From Stratiolaelaps scimitus (Eukaryota > Arthropoda > Arachnida > Mesostigmata > Laelapidae), in contig JABWDB010000003.1 in assembly GCA_019614645.1 (NCBI GenBank), forward strand, positions 16,825,001 through 16,889,000: 64,000 nt of DNA, written 5' to 3'. The translations under genes and the position numbers were made by a program. This document shows, in pieces, positions 1-12,763 of this stretch (positions within the stretch are counted from its first letter, which is position 1; every line of letters begins with the position of its first letter). The notes under the pieces are model-generated. The model saw only the letters and a list, made by a program, of their open reading frames with translations, was not told the DNA's origin and did no database searches.

Positions 1-629
1 GTGCCTTGTCCTCTTTACATGGTAATGAACTGGAGCGTCGCCAAATGCGAACGTTCATCCCTGACCCGCAGGATAGTGTTTGAGACCGACAACAACCTGC
101 AGACTGCAGAGGCACGTTCCCCGTCCCGCAAAATCCCTCTCTTGGTCGTGATTCAGCGTGCAGGACAATGGTGACCAGCTAGCTTCGCAGCCAGATACGT
201 CGATGGCCGCTGCTGCCACAGTTACTGCGCGCCGCAGACAGTCATCTGTACTCCTCCTCTGCCTGATACCAGAACAAGCCTGGTTTGATTGGAGAAGGGG
301 CCCGAAGGGCTGGGCAGAAGCGGCTTGAAAGAGGCTCACCTCACAAATGGACAATGTACTATTACCTATCCCCTAAATGTGTTACCTGTACTAAACGAAT
401 ACATGTTCGACACCATCAAACGTGCTTGTCCTATGGGCAGCAGGGCCAGCTCACAACGTGCGCATTCTGGTCAACTATCCCGTGTTTGCTGGAAGTGGTT
501 GCCAGAGCCACCGTTTCTAATGTTCCCAACGTCTAACTGTACTTGAATGGTTGCATACAGTGTAATGCATACGTATGTACTCGTATGACAGACAGCTGGC
601 TTGCCGCCAGTCAACCCTGGTCGTGAGAT

Positions 630-651
630 ATTATATATATATATATATATT
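630..651. repeat. (TA)n microsatellite
   Basis: About ten uninterrupted TA units in otherwise mixed sequence. Confidence 0.95.
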
Positions 652-2595
652 AAGACGATGGCGTCGATAGTCGCAGGATGACCAATACTCAGTAAAGGGT
701 AAGGGCTGAGCAGGATTTGCTAGGTGAGTATTCCAAGCAGCGGAGAATTAACGACACGTGCATGTCGTTAAGGACACCGTCGTTTGTATCTAATCATTTT
801 GTAACAAGTCTGTAGGCATTGCGCGGGTGAAATGCCTCTGCTAGCAGATGACCGCCACAACAATTGGGACGGCACTAGACGGTAACTAGAATTCGCAGAA
901 CAAAGTAACTTCCATGTTTTGATGCTTCGGAAATGCTCTACCGGTGGGGATAATCGCTAAGAGTTGTGTCTGTCGCAATCTCACACGGTTTTTGAGATAC
1001 TACAATGTTATGAAGTGGATAAGTTAGAAAGGGAACCTTCTTAGAACGGGAACACCACTTTCGAATAAGAATACTGCGGACAAAACTGAAGACGTGAGAC
1101 GACTCTTGAGCACTGTAAATGAATATCTATTATCTTTATTATAATTTAGAGCTTGTGTGAAAGCGCAAAGTAATGTATATAGTTCTGGCTCTGATCCACA
1201 TCCCTACATTATTATGTATGACCTCTGACGTGAGATCGTGGATACCACTAAACAGCTCGAGATGTATTAATATGATGATTCTCTAAAACCACTTGAGTTG
1301 TTTACAGGACTGGCTGAATTGAGATTAGCCGCTCCAAGCATGCACGTTTACGGAGTGTTTCCTCGTTCAATACCCCTTCACACGTAGCGGTCTAGATTGT
1401 ATTAAGTATAATAGATACTCCTTTACAATTCTCAAGAGTTGTTTCAAGACTATGTTCTTTCATAAAAGCGATAGCCAGGTGGATAACCATTTCCCAATGT
1501 GCACCACTGATAACCACCTACCGACCAATCGGTTATCCTTATCGCAGATTATATAGAGTGTGTGTGTTTATATATAATAGGCTACATGCCTCCTATGACT
1601 ATACCGCGTATCGCTTGGGCAGAAAGACCGGAACCATACGCTGCAACCCGTAATGGAGTTTCCTAGTGCAGCTACCAGTGGGTCGAGAACATCTGTGGCG
1701 GTTGAGGAGCCACGATTGATATTGATAATAACACTTTATTATTCCATCTCCAATTAGCTAGCTCTGTGAACTGCATCCTATAATATTTACCGTCAATTTG
1801 TTATGTATTATAAATATTTAGTAGGTCAAATAATTCATTGAGCTTGCATCTATTGACAACCAAAACGGGACAAATTACCCTTTAACGAAAGCTGACCCAG
1901 TCCTTCTCAACGTGTGCTTACCGTTCGCACCATGATCGCTAAGTGAGTGACTACGCTCCACACAAACGTCCAACTGCTGCCATCATTTGTAGATACACTT
2001 GTACTTACATAGAATGCCCTCGGATAGAGGAGTTGCAATGTTGCAATATTTGCTGCTGCCACTGCAGCTTGCGAGGAGCAACGATACGAGTTGAACATCG
2101 TGAACGTCTTCCCCATCCAATCTCAGGATTGCCCTCAAGTCGGAGAAATGGAGGCGGGGTAAAACAAGCCTGACCGAGTTCACTGCGAGCAAGGAGCGCA
2201 GCACCTTCGGGGTCAAGGGGAGACGAACCCCATAACCGGCTACCCCACTAAAGCACAAGCACGAGGTTTGCTGTTTTCGCTCCTCGCGTTTAGTTGTTTG
2301 TGGCATTTATTTGCGGATGACGACAATGCGGACAGCAGGGCTGGGGCTCGCACTGTAACTTGGCCGCGTCCCCGACCGTAGCTAAGTTCCCTTTGTGTTG
2401 GACGGTTGAGTAGTGCCGGAGTCACCGGTGCCAAGTGGACATCACAATCAGTCCCGGCAATGGGAAGAGTAACTCACGGGAAGGGGGAATGTTTACAGCG
2501 GTCGTTTATGAGTGGAAATGTTGCTTCGGCTTGAAGGACTTCGGACGCAACGATAGCAATTGGAGAAAGGGCCAATGAAGTGATGCCGATGTACT

Positions 2596-2630
2596 ATTTA
2601 TATATATATATGTGTGTGTCTATGTATGTA
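2596..2630. repeat. Compound (TA)n-(TG)n-(TATG)n microsatellite
   Basis: A TA run passes into TG units and then TATG units, which is typical of a microsatellite that has mutated and re-expanded. Confidence 0.9.
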
Positions 2631-5600
2631 TCTACGGTCCCCGTCAAGGGCGCTCCGCAACTCATACGGGGCAGGGTAACCGTGAACATCGCTTCACTTA
2701 GTCGATTTGGGCATGTATGAAACAATCTAGCTAATATTTCGCTCTAAGTGCCTCTGATTTTATGGTAAATATATCGAAATTAAGTGTGGGTTAAAAACCT
2801 CGTGCTTCGGTTAAAAGTGAAAGTTAAAAGTGTTTGAGAGCGGGTTACTCAGACCCGCGGGATGTGTTATTTTATATAAACTGATTTGATTCATCGCTAA
2901 CAGAAGGCTAACAATTGTACCAGTGTTATGTGTGTACATAACATTTGGCTATTTTAGTAAGTATGCCTGTGAGCCAGAGGCTCGGTGAGGGCAAAGTAAA
3001 CATTTAGAAAAAAAATTCTGTAACACCCCATTTGTATGGAAGAATAAGATAGAGAAGAGAACATTTCTACAACAATAGAGACTAGTATTTTGTGAAACTA
3101 GTGACGTGAATATAACACACTAACCACAACTACGACCAGCTTTTTTTTACAAGGCGCCAGTTATACCACATAGGTTCGTGGCACTGCGTCCAGTCAACGA
3201 TTGATGTTACATGAAGATGTTATTGTACGAATTGAGCCAGGTTCAGAACCACCCACACGTGTTGCACATTATCGTATTCAACGAGCCCTTATGTGAGGCT
3301 TGTGGCTTTCAAGTTTTACAGTTTTTGGAGAAAACCGGTACGTATCATTCCTAAACTATTTCGGGTCTCTATTTTCGAAGGATTGATCATGCTAATCTGT
3401 ATTTTTCCCTTTTTCTTTGCCGTTCCGTTTACAGGACCGCTTTTGTAATCGGGGGGCGAGGTTGCATTTTCTGATGTCATTGACACGCAATAGGTATTTA
3501 TTCTTGTTTAGGTCCATTATCGGTGGCCGGCATCCATCGAGCCCACTCCCATGATGGACAAATGTCGATATTGTATTGCAGAAGTGTTATATTCGTCTTT
3601 ACGCGTGCACTGGTTGCATGCAGCATTGGAACTGCCGATTGTAGAGACCCCCTGAGGCTTGCTGCGAATCGCCACGATTGCTACTGCTACAAAAGGGGTG
3701 AGCTGAATAAATGCAGCTTAGGGATCGACAACGCAACGTCGCAGTGGATGATTCAATGAATGGGTCTCATTAGCTGTCCCACTGGCAGTTTGTCGTTGCT
3801 AATACTTGCTCGCGAATAACGTCCTCCGTCAACAAAAATAAACAGCATGACGTAGCTGTTAATACTCCGCCGATGATGTCCACATGCGCATGGAGTGGAC
3901 AGAACTGTGGACCCGGTTACCTGTTTTCCATAACTTGCCGGCTCTTCCTTCCCACTTGGCGACCGTACTGTACGGTCGTAATTTTATCTTCGACGAAATG
4001 GATGCAGGGAGTGCGCGAGTGGGCGTCTTCTTTCTACGAGGCATGTTATTATAAGCATTGAGAAATCCTTCGCTACAACTACGGGTTATGATGTAGGCGA
4101 CTCGACGGACGGGTAGTTTGATCTTGGCGACAACGTTGTCTATGTTGAACTTAGTTGCAGTGTTTTCCTGTTGTATATTACGTACGCATCTGGTTAGGCT
4201 TGGAATTGGGTCTAGTATTGTTTTTCATCTTCCGTCTCGAACGTAGGTCTAAAAGCAAAGTAGAAGGCATCAAAGATCACACATCCGTTGTTGTGAACCA
4301 GACAGATAATAGCCTAATCAGATAGGTTCGGAAGTTCACCTGACTCAAGCGCACGACTGTGGTACACGCATAGGGACGCCCAGCGATTCCTACCTGCAGG
4401 CAGGTAGGCCCTCGAGAATCCTGCTGGGTTTATTTGAGAACTATTTTTACTTGTTTCTACATGTTTTCGGCTGTGGGGTCCATGCCATTTAGAATCAGAT
4501 CTTTCCATTAGTGCATTATAGGCCCGGAGTTCAGTTCACATTGTCGGAGTTCCTCATTTGACAGATACGTTTGACAAAAGAATTCCTTGATAATCTCTGC
4601 TTTTTCTTCATCCTTGATCACACGAGTTCCATCCAGCTTACGTACCGATTCCAGAGTGTCTCTCACTTATATATATATCTATGTACATGGATATATATAG
4701 AAGAAAACTGAAAAAAGAAGATCTCCATTGGGCCAGGGATCTTCACGGAAAGCCTATGAAGATGAGTAAGTATGACGCGTTGTGAAGACGCCGGTGAAGG
4801 ACACGGAAACGGACGGAGCGGAATAATGAAACGAAAATAATTACGCGAACGGTTGAATTCAACAACCATGTCCAACGATTGTGATGTGCTCTTGTCTCAT
4901 TTTAAATCAGTGCATTTTCATCGGTAACAACGTGTGGCAACGTTGATTTGAGCAACTTTGACGTCAACGCTCCTGTATACCTTGCTACCTCCTCGACATC
5001 CTTTGATACGTTTGATTGTCTTGGGGTGGTATCCAGTCCATTCGTTCTACTGGGCGACACACTGGTGTTTGCTCTTTCATGTGAACTCCCCTTTGCTGCC
5101 ACCGACGGATTCTCACCCCTCTGCTTGTTCTAGTTCCCTTCGTTGACTGGCTGGCCAATGCAACTCGATGGTGAGACAATGGACCCGGTTGGCTTTCCGA
5201 CATCGCAGTGCCTTTGTTGATTGACTGTAGTTGCAGCAACAGCTGCAGTGCAACCAGACCGTTCTCTGCAAACATCGCGATGCCATGCGCGACTTCAGAA
5301 AATGTAACTTTTAACTGAAACCCTGTGATCCATCTCCTAAAAGAATGTATCACTCCGCAGGACAGCCACATGACGGGACAGCGCACATTCACCCATGCAG
5401 ACACATTGTATGGATATAGTTATCCCAAATAATGGAAATTATGGCATTCAAAACAAATTGACACATTTATTTAGGCATATGTAGGGTCCTCGGAAGTCAA
5501 ACAATCCTATGGCGCTCAAAACAGTCACGCCGCCTCCCTTAAAGATCGTGACAACAAGCTAGACAAAAAGTGTTCAAAGACCCTGGTCGCGTCTGTTTAT

Positions 5601-5945
5601 GGACGCATTCAAAAAATACCTACGCAACTTGTTCAACGATTCAAGTCCCGCATAGACACAGCGTGTATTGTGTTTATTACGACACGAAACCCTCCAGGGG
5701 CTGCAAAAGTTGTGACTATTTGAAGTCGTTCAAAACGTGACGCAGTCCCACAGGGTCGTCTTTAACACTCAACGTCTTTTTAACACTTACTTCTACGGCG
5801 TGTTGCGTAACTTTTTGCATCGTCATAGGGAATTTCCGAACATCCTATATATCACGGGCAGAGACCACAAGCGCGTCAGTAACATATATTTTTAGTAAGA
5901 TAACTTCGTCTACATGTCCATAATCGATTCATATTATCGATAGAG

Positions 5946-5990
5946 ATGGCTCCAAGTGCTCGGCGTCGCTCCCACCTCGTTCCACTAGAG
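5946..5990 (-). repeat. tRNA-derived SINE-like fragment (A-box half)
   Basis: Read on the minus strand, this segment contains GAGCACTTGGAGCCAT, nearly identical to GGCACTTGGAGCCAT in the tRNA-like sequence at 59925-59995. The preceding GGTGGGAGCGACGC also aligns with GCGTGGGGGCAACGC there. Only the A-box-side half is preserved; no B box follows. The match between two distant loci is direct; calling it a SINE is inference. Confidence 0.4.
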
Positions 5991-8748
5991 GAACGTTTGG
6001 GAAGAGCGTAGGGTGGATACATCAAGGGCAGAAATAAAGGTTTATTGGTTTATTAGAGGAGCTGCAATTTTTACAATGCTTAAGTTCCCTTATATGTCAT
6101 CACGTCGCGGGACTAGAACGGGCCTCCAGCTTTACACAACGGGGGACTTAGCCGTTCGGGTCACCGAGCTGCCAAAAAGGTTACATTTATTCAGAAGACA
6201 TGGAGACGTTATCGTCACGCAATCCCGAGTAATTTTAAATTGTCGCAGTTTACATAACGCTTATGGCTACCATGTACTCCTGAATCAAATGAGTCCAAAG
6301 ACATAACAGATACGTGACGGAGAAAGCTTTAAGTAGAAATCAGGTCCTTCCTGCCTTCGTTGCGCGCGCGCATGAGCGGGTGAAGCTTCAGATATTTGCA
6401 TAGCAAAACAGCAGCATCGAACAGAGCCAGTACTACGAGCGCCCATGCCTCTGCCATAGGGAGAGCGTGCTTGAGGTGCAAGGGATGGTGGCAGCATTCT
6501 GCAATGTGTGACACCATGGCCTAAATGAAATTATGTTATTTGCCACAGCCGCGCCCGAATCTCAAAGGCCGAATTGGCGTTACAGTAGGCTACACCAATC
6601 AGCTTATCTATAATACCTTACTATCTGCTATACCTGCTCTGTCTAATTGATTTTAGAATGTGTTCACTTCGAAACTCATTCGTAAAACTGTTTCAACATC
6701 ACGTTGTCAAAGGTCAGTCGCAATAAACCGGAGCGAGAGAGAGGTAGTACTCAATGTTTAACAACCACTGTTCAGAGGTTTCAGCCTTTAACTGCAGTCC
6801 TTCATCGTCCTCATTCCGGTATCATGGCAGGATTCGCTTTAAGGGCTGAAGCACCTGGAGATCCTGCTATTCGTAACGGCAAAAAAACGTGTTTGTTGCT
6901 TGACACTAACGCTGGCAAGTTGCTGTCCGTTTGAGACCGGTCAGATGTTTGTGCATACGTTCTTCTCTTATTCCATTTATCGAAATAGGGTCAGCTAGCG
7001 ATGATTTCAACGAAGTCGCAGACGAGCACTGCGCATTCATCACAGGTATTGACACAAAGTTTATAGCGACATGTCGTTAGAGTCTAGCCCCTAGCACAGA
7101 GATGTATAAACATCGACAATATATCTCAAAAAGACGACGACTCCTTTGACAGGACGAACGCCCCCCGCTTGACACACTGACCCCAAACTTGCTCCCCCTA
7201 TTCTGCTATCTTTTACCACGGATTTCATCCTGCCGCCGTCGCTGTTGCGCAACCAGCATACCGTATGCTGTCTAGCTCCGTCGAATGTTTCCCCTTATCT
7301 ATCAACCACATTCAACTGATCCTGTCCGTCGCCTCGCTCGCTCTCTCCTTCGCTCTCTACATCCTAATAATAACACACGTTTCGGCTGTGCCCTCGCGGT
7401 CGGATGTGTTGTGTTTGTAGTAAAAGTTTGATCGTTAACTCGATTACAGCTGTTCGCCACCAGTGGGTGCTCAGTGTGGTTGGCTCGTGCTGTACCCGAC
7501 TGGGTCGTCAGTTAGCTCGCAGACAGGGCGGCTTGTCTTGCGTCTTGCGATGCCATACGATGGGAAGAGGGCAGGATGGAGCTGTCCCCAACGGGCGGGA
7601 AACATGTGAAAGGACGTGCAAAGCTGAAGCCAGAAGTGCGGCGCATCATCCTACAGCAGAGACTGAACTGCGGCGCCAGGGCCGTACTGTGGTTCCGCAG
7701 TACCAGCGCGGAAGCAGCAGCAGCAGCAGCAGGACCATGAAAGCATCAAACAGCAAACGGGGTCCATAAAGGCAGTGAACAGAGCTATATGTACCTACGT
7801 TCGCACACTGTGGTCTCACGGCTGGGATGCCGGTGGTCCCGGCTCACCTGTTGAGGTGTCCTTTAGATGGCCTTGTTTGAGCAGGACACGCTATCGTGGC
7901 TTCTTCTTTTCGCGCGCATTCGTTCATTGGTTCGTTCACTCAGTCGCAGAACAGGTCCCGTTTCGCCTGTTCATGCGATATATTCACTCCACCTCACCCA
8001 CCCCTCATGTCACATGCTTTTGTCTATTGGCATATTTCTTGCCTAGGAGGACCGCCGTCGGCATCTTCTGTGAACGCCGGCGATCCAAGTGCCTGGATGC
8101 GACCGATTTTCCCCGGAAGAAGATGGCCTCGTCTCTGACTCGGAGCCATGCTCCGATAGCTCGAATATGGACTGGATTCGCACGATGACTGTGGACCAGG
8201 ACCATCTTGCGATGTAAATAGTGGAGGATCGAGAAATTATTTCGTATATAGTGTTAGTGATAATCTCACTAAGCGGATAAACGCGATTACGGAGCCACAC
8301 TTTGCATCGAATAGTCATGAATGCTTGTCCGTGTTCGAGGCCGATAAACAGGACGAGGTGCTGTTACATCGGGGTCCTGTAACACGTTCACTTGGCGTCA
8401 CTCATCTAGAGTCCAAGAGACCTCATTGTAATGAACGACGCCATGTGTAAATCTAGGAATAGACGCAGTCATTGTTTCCTATCGGGCACACGCTGAAGAA
8501 TGAAAATGAGCCCATCCCTGTGTAACTCTTCGGGGGAGAAGACACACGCATGACCGAGATACCTTTGGCTATAGCTGCAGGTATGCATCTCATAGGGTGT
8601 GTGAAATGGGCGGTGCTGCCATACGGGCGCTATCCCTTGTTTTGGCGTTAGTGCCCTCCAGCGCCGTGACGCACAAGCAAAGTCGTCTTTTTGATAACAC
8701 AATCGCATGTCTACATGTTAACTTACTGATACTTAAGATAAGCTAGTT
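5991..8748. other. Non-coding stretch, no gene recognised
   Basis: Several open frames of 60-137 codons occur (for example 6013-6306 and 7775-8188 on +), but none has a recognisable domain. A 54-codon frame at 7576-7740 (+), beginning at an ATG and ending in an alanine run encoded by GCA repeats, has a composition that could be coding, but it has no homology I recognise. Positions 7140-7390 are pyrimidine-rich. Confidence 0.55.
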
Positions 8749-8790
8749 AAACAAAATATGATATATATATATATATATCATATTTTGTTT
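8749..8790. repeat. Perfect 42-bp palindrome with (AT)n centre
   Basis: AAACAAAATATG at 8749-8760 is followed by alternating AT and then CATATTTTGTTT at 8779-8790, the exact reverse complement of the first arm. Unlike an ordinary TA microsatellite, the unique 12-base flanks also match, so the whole block can form a cruciform or, if transcribed, a hairpin with 21-bp arms. Confidence 0.95.
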
Positions 8791-9313
8791 CACTACCTTG
8801 CATTGGAAAGCCGATATTGTAGCTATTCAAGTGTGCAGTTAGTATTACAGAGATCGAATGCAAGGATATTATCGGAACTGTCGAAGTCATACATTTCAAA
8901 TCGTCCAGTAGCTCGTGCGATCCGTTTTGGCTACCCAGATTTGGGTTGGATTTTTTTTTGCACAGCAACAACAGCCGACAAAGTGAGCATCACCGTGTCT
9001 GAAGGACAGTCGGCTCTCGTAAACCAGTACATCTGCGCGTAGACCTTAATCACGACGTAGACGATCGACATTATTCCTGCCCAACTTGTCCACGCTGAAA
9101 ACATTTTCGACGTTTCCATGTTTCTCTCGCTAGCGGTTAGGCGACGCAGCGCCTGCGTGATTGCGTGATTCGGCAAAGATGTGATTGCCTGGGGATTCTA
9201 TCTAGGAGGAGTTATCAGGGGCAGAACGAACGCCGCATTGTATTTTATCTCACGATATCAACAAAAACGCGTGTTCTTTTGTTTCGTCTCAGCCAGATCG
9301 AATTTTCCCGCTG

Positions 9314-9360
9314 TCGAAGTGGCCGGGTCGTTTACAATGCCCTAGTCATAAACCCATAAA
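9314..9360 (+). repeat. Possible tRNA-derived SINE A-box fragment
   Basis: GAAGTGGCCGGGTCGTTTA resembles the start of leucine/serine-type tRNA heads in SINEs. A close relative, GAAGTGGCCGCCGAGTCGTTT, starts near 19227. No convincing B box follows. This is a weak call resting on the similarity between the two loci. Confidence 0.2.
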
Positions 9361-9705
9361 TACAATGAGACTGTAACAGTAAATCACGCTGCTAGTGCAA
9401 ATAACTGGCAGAATATTTCCCGCAGGTGGTGGTGGTCCAGACGAAACGAGGTTCCACGTTCTCGGGAGTGAGTTAGTTTTCGCTTTGCTTTGGTTGAGTT
9501 CGTAAAGGCATAACTACTAGGCGAATCGAATGCCGTTGTTTGTTTCTTATAATAAAAAATCGGCATTGGATACACACTGCGCATTGTGTATACTTGGCTA
9601 CTTCGGACGATTGGTGCTTGGTCCATCGGCCCGGCGACCTCTTCGTTGGACAAATTGTCTAAGCTATGGCAAATATAAAGGTAGCAAACATCGAGAAAAG
9701 GTCCG
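9361..9705. other. Non-coding flank of the mariner fragment
   Basis: I looked on both strands for the missing 3' end of the adjacent mariner and for the upstream half of the mauritiana-like mariner, and saw neither. The 128-codon open frame on the minus strand here is the mariner frame (from 9770 down to about 9710) running on past the truncation point into unrelated sequence. Confidence 0.6.
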
Positions 9706-10736
9706 GTGGCTAGGTATGCACTATTTCTATTACCAATTATAAATTCGTTATTTAAGGCTTCTCGGAGCAAATCTATGTTTGCATACCTTTTGCCACCTAT
9801 AGCCCTCTTTAATCGATGGAAGCAACCATAGTCACACGGGCTTAAATCGGGAGAATGCAGGGGGGGTCAATCCTGTTGGCTGTAAGCCAGGACGTAATTT
9901 CATTGCTACGATGTGCCCTGGCATTGTCATCGAACAGTTAGACTCGATGCTTCCTATTGCCATGCCAATTATTCATGAGTCCCTTCAAAAACTCGAGATA
10001 TCGAGCCAAGTCAATTTTTTTGAGCCCAAAATCAAGTAGTGGCAAATTCCGTTGAAATCCATGGCAAGTGATACCATTACTTTAGGCTCGAATCTATTTG
10101 GTACTGCTACCGCCATTGCCTGTTCACCTGGTCGTAGCCACTATTTCACTTGATATTTTCCCGGTCCCCTACGGTAGGCTCTAAGCGACTCTTTTTTGCT
10201 GCCTATATATAATATCTTCAAATTGTCTCGCGAACACTCCTCACGTATTTTCAGTTGGCCAGGACCGAGTTCATGGGGAACCCATTTCGCATTTTTGCAC
10301 GCCATTTTGAGCCTACAAAGTCGTCAATGACCAAGCCCTAGTTTGCTCAAAAGCTGTTTCGATATCTCGATCCGTTCGTCGAATTGAGATTCGGGAAGGG
10401 GTGGGCTCCCTCGATATTTATTAATGTTCCAGCAGCCTTACCTAACCTGTCATCGATTAGAGGTATTATGGCCGTGCACACTAACCAACCTTCGATGGAT
10501 TTCAGCTAGACATTTCTTCTTTTGAAAAATAAACCTGACACTTTTATTATGAAAGTACAAGTCTGAGGGACCTGCTTCGGCGGTTGCCATTTCGAACGCC
10601 CAACGAAAGCTGAATGCTAGCGGCTTTCGCGCCGCCAGCTTGCTAATTGTCGTATCTCACTACCCGCCAAATTTGAATTGAAACCAGCAAAGAATGAGAA
10701 GACGATATGAGTCTCATTATTTTTGGGCCAACCAAA
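9706..10736 (-). mobile_element. Mariner (DD34D) relic, copy 1, 3'-truncated
   Basis: This minus-strand sequence is alignable by eye with the fuller copy at 21750-23007 along most of its length. The 5' terminal inverted repeat is present at 10712-10736 (read from the minus strand, TTTGGTTGGCCC then AATAATGAGACTC), followed by TA. The third catalytic region survives as a frame reading about SPDLSPCDY near 9830. Relative to copy 2, the segment encoding the first catalytic aspartate (DETW) is deleted near 10180. A second deletion, near 10300, removes part of the second helix-turn-helix. The element stops abruptly near 9706, so its 3' repeat is missing. It cannot encode transposase. It retains the intact GAA codon that is TAA in copies 2 and 3b, so it belongs to a different sub-lineage. 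Confidence 0.9.
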
Positions 10737-10738
10737 TA

Positions 10739-10965
10739 GATCCGTGACCTAGACTGGAAACTCCTCGAGCAGTATCCTCCGTATTTCCCCGACCTTGTTC
10801 CTTCTGACTGCAGCCTGTTCAGATCTATGACGGACTGTTTTGGTGGAAAAAACTTCAACTCAGAGCCATGTCGAAAACGAGGTCACCACCTTTTTTAGCC
10901 TTGAACGATAAGCAATTCTAGAAATATGGAATAACGGAAACCACTGCGATGATTAAGGTTAGTGA
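10739..10965 (+). mobile_element. C-terminal fragment of a second, mauritiana-like mariner
   Basis: From 10740 the plus strand encodes DLDWKLLEQYPPYFPDL followed by VPSDCSLFRSM. This matches the mauritiana-type mariner signature YSPDLAPSDYHLF around the third catalytic aspartate. About 35 codons further on a stop interrupts the frame at 10899-10901, and a shifted frame continues with a sequence like the family's C terminus (DKQF, KYGI). The motif differs clearly from the SPDLSPCDY type of the other copies, so this is a separate element. It starts directly at the end of mariner copy 1. No upstream half is visible on the far side of that copy. It is dead by stop codon and frameshift. Confidence 0.8.
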
Positions 10966-12580
10966 AATTATTCTCCTGCTCACGGTGCAACCCAGAGGTA
11001 AACAATCTGCATAACATCTTCAATAAAATAACGCTTGCCTCCATTAGGCCGTTGCTAGACTCATCATAAAGATACGTCTAGTAGTATATTTCAGACACGA
11101 ACGCATGGGTTGCAGTGTTGGTTATCTCATAACGATACCCAAGTGCAACCGTTAACGTTGTTACCGACTGGTACAATCAAGTGGATACCTTGCTGGTATA
11201 CGACTTTGCTCGTGACCTTCATTGAGCGAAGCAAAATCGCGAATCGACACCCTCCATAACACCCTCAAAATAGCCTCTGCGTAATGTTAATGGAAAGACA
11301 AACAGGTGAAGCCCTATAGGCAACCATAGTGCATTGCTAACATCGACGTGTAAATATAATGATACTACCACCACCACTATGTGTAATTAACGTTAATCAC
11401 TTTGTCCAGTAAAATAGCCCAGTCCAGATATACAGTAAATAAAGGAGGCAACTAAGGAACAATTTGCTACATGTCATCTGCCAGGAAATGCACTGTCGTG
11501 CTCCCATTACGTACATCAGTTAAATAAAATAAAACTATAGCCATATTGCATTTCGGCAGGCCTGTTGAAAATTGAGGTTTGTCAGCGCAGCTGATTAAGG
11601 TTTGGGAACAATTTTGTTACGTCCTGCTGAGTGCGTTCATGCTGAAACGAATCGAGATATGGCCAGGAGGCGAAACGCACAAGATAAGCGCCCATCTTGA
11701 TCAAATTGACAGTCTCCAGTATGGGTCTTCTCTATGAATTTCATCTGACGAACGAAAGCTCAATATAATCATTGTCAGCTAGATCGGAGAAGTGTCCGCG
11801 AGTGGGATCGTAAGTGCTCTATGTCGACTCGTATTCAACAATTCGCCAGGGCCGGTCCTTGCGTTCTATCCTACCATAGACGTCCGATCTTATTGGATTG
11901 AGCAAATTATGAGCAGGCCGAACGGCAGGTAAGATACCTAGACACTGATTAATCAACTTGAAAGTCTTGAGGCTCTTGCCACGTCGGTTCCTTGCCGTGT
12001 AGCCTCTCTGTTCGATGCTCGTATGGCCATAAGTGTCTATGGCGAATATCATCAGTGATGTCGATCGATCGTACTCGGTCTATTGTGATGTGAAGATGAA
12101 CAGTAATTGCCAGCCGTCAGGGCACACAGCGATTCGTCGTGTGGAACTGCAGACCCGCCAGCTGTCAAAACAGCAAGAGCTTTCAGCTGCTAACGGTAGG
12201 ATTGTACACTATTCGTAAAAGAGATTAGGTTTCAAGTGCAAACCAGAGTCAACACAAATTCGACGTTTTTTTAGTCCCAGGACAGCAGGAAACGGTGGAC
12301 ATCGGTGATAATAAATCGCAACTGTAGCAAAAGCAACATAGTATCATGTGGCAACATAGTATTTGTGTACCATCCAGGTAGGAATAGCCTTCCCCCGTAA
12401 CAGAAGCTAGCCCATGTGTGTCGGTATCCAGCAACAAACATTTCGCTATGGGACGCACAGGTATTTCTGCCTGCCATACCATCCCCTGTTGTTCGCTTTT
12501 TGTATGATGATCGCATGCGCTTTGCATTTGTCTCGCGAGCAAAATGCGCTTCTAATAAGTCCACACACTCGACATCTTCA
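10966..12580. other. Non-coding stretch, no gene recognised
   Basis: No domain was recognised. A 77-codon open frame at 11819-12052 (-) has a protein-like composition but no homology I can name. Two overlapping frames near 12249-12618 (-) are shadows of each other. Confidence 0.5.
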
Positions 12581-12763
12581 GAGAGAGAGAGAGCTTGAGC
12601 GGATTCAAACTTAAACAAGGTGGCTCATTCTCAAGTGGGCTAAACCAGCTGGCGAACGACAACACCAGGCGTGCTGAGAAGATAAATCTGATCGTAGCTC
12701 TTCTGGTAAATCGCGACGACTACGATGATGTTCGCGAGTTGAAACCCCTTCACGGGAGGCCAA
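12581..12763 (+). CDS. Candidate internal exon, unidentified protein
   Basis: An open plus-strand frame without its own ATG runs through this interval. It is bounded by an acceptor-like CGACATCTTCAG at its left edge and a donor-like CCAAG/GTAAAA at its right edge. The translation includes LNQLANDNTRRAEKINLIV and VNRDDYDDVRELKPL, a balanced, charged composition unlike the low-complexity frames around it. The frame continues past one stop (12766-12768, inside the donor) for another 26 codons, so a decayed retrocopy or unspliced pseudogene is the alternative. I recognise no family, and both splice motifs are short enough to occur by chance. Confidence 0.15.

Larger units (their letters stand above)
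1..5945. other. Non-coding stretch, no gene recognised
   Basis: No reading frame here resembles a known protein. The longest open frames are about 140 codons or less, with no conserved motif, and usually overlap on both strands. The stretch holds TA-rich microsatellites at 630-651 and 2596-2630 and a short perfect inverted repeat at 4389-4408 (9-base arms around AG). Nothing else is supported. Confidence 0.6.

Noticed and set aside
7576..7740. 54-codon ORF with polyalanine tail as a first exon
   Set aside because: Composition is suggestive, but no homology, donor site or conserved motif was found.
10643..10858. 71-codon minus-strand frame
   Set aside because: It is the antisense shadow of the mauritiana-like mariner fragment and the end of copy 1.
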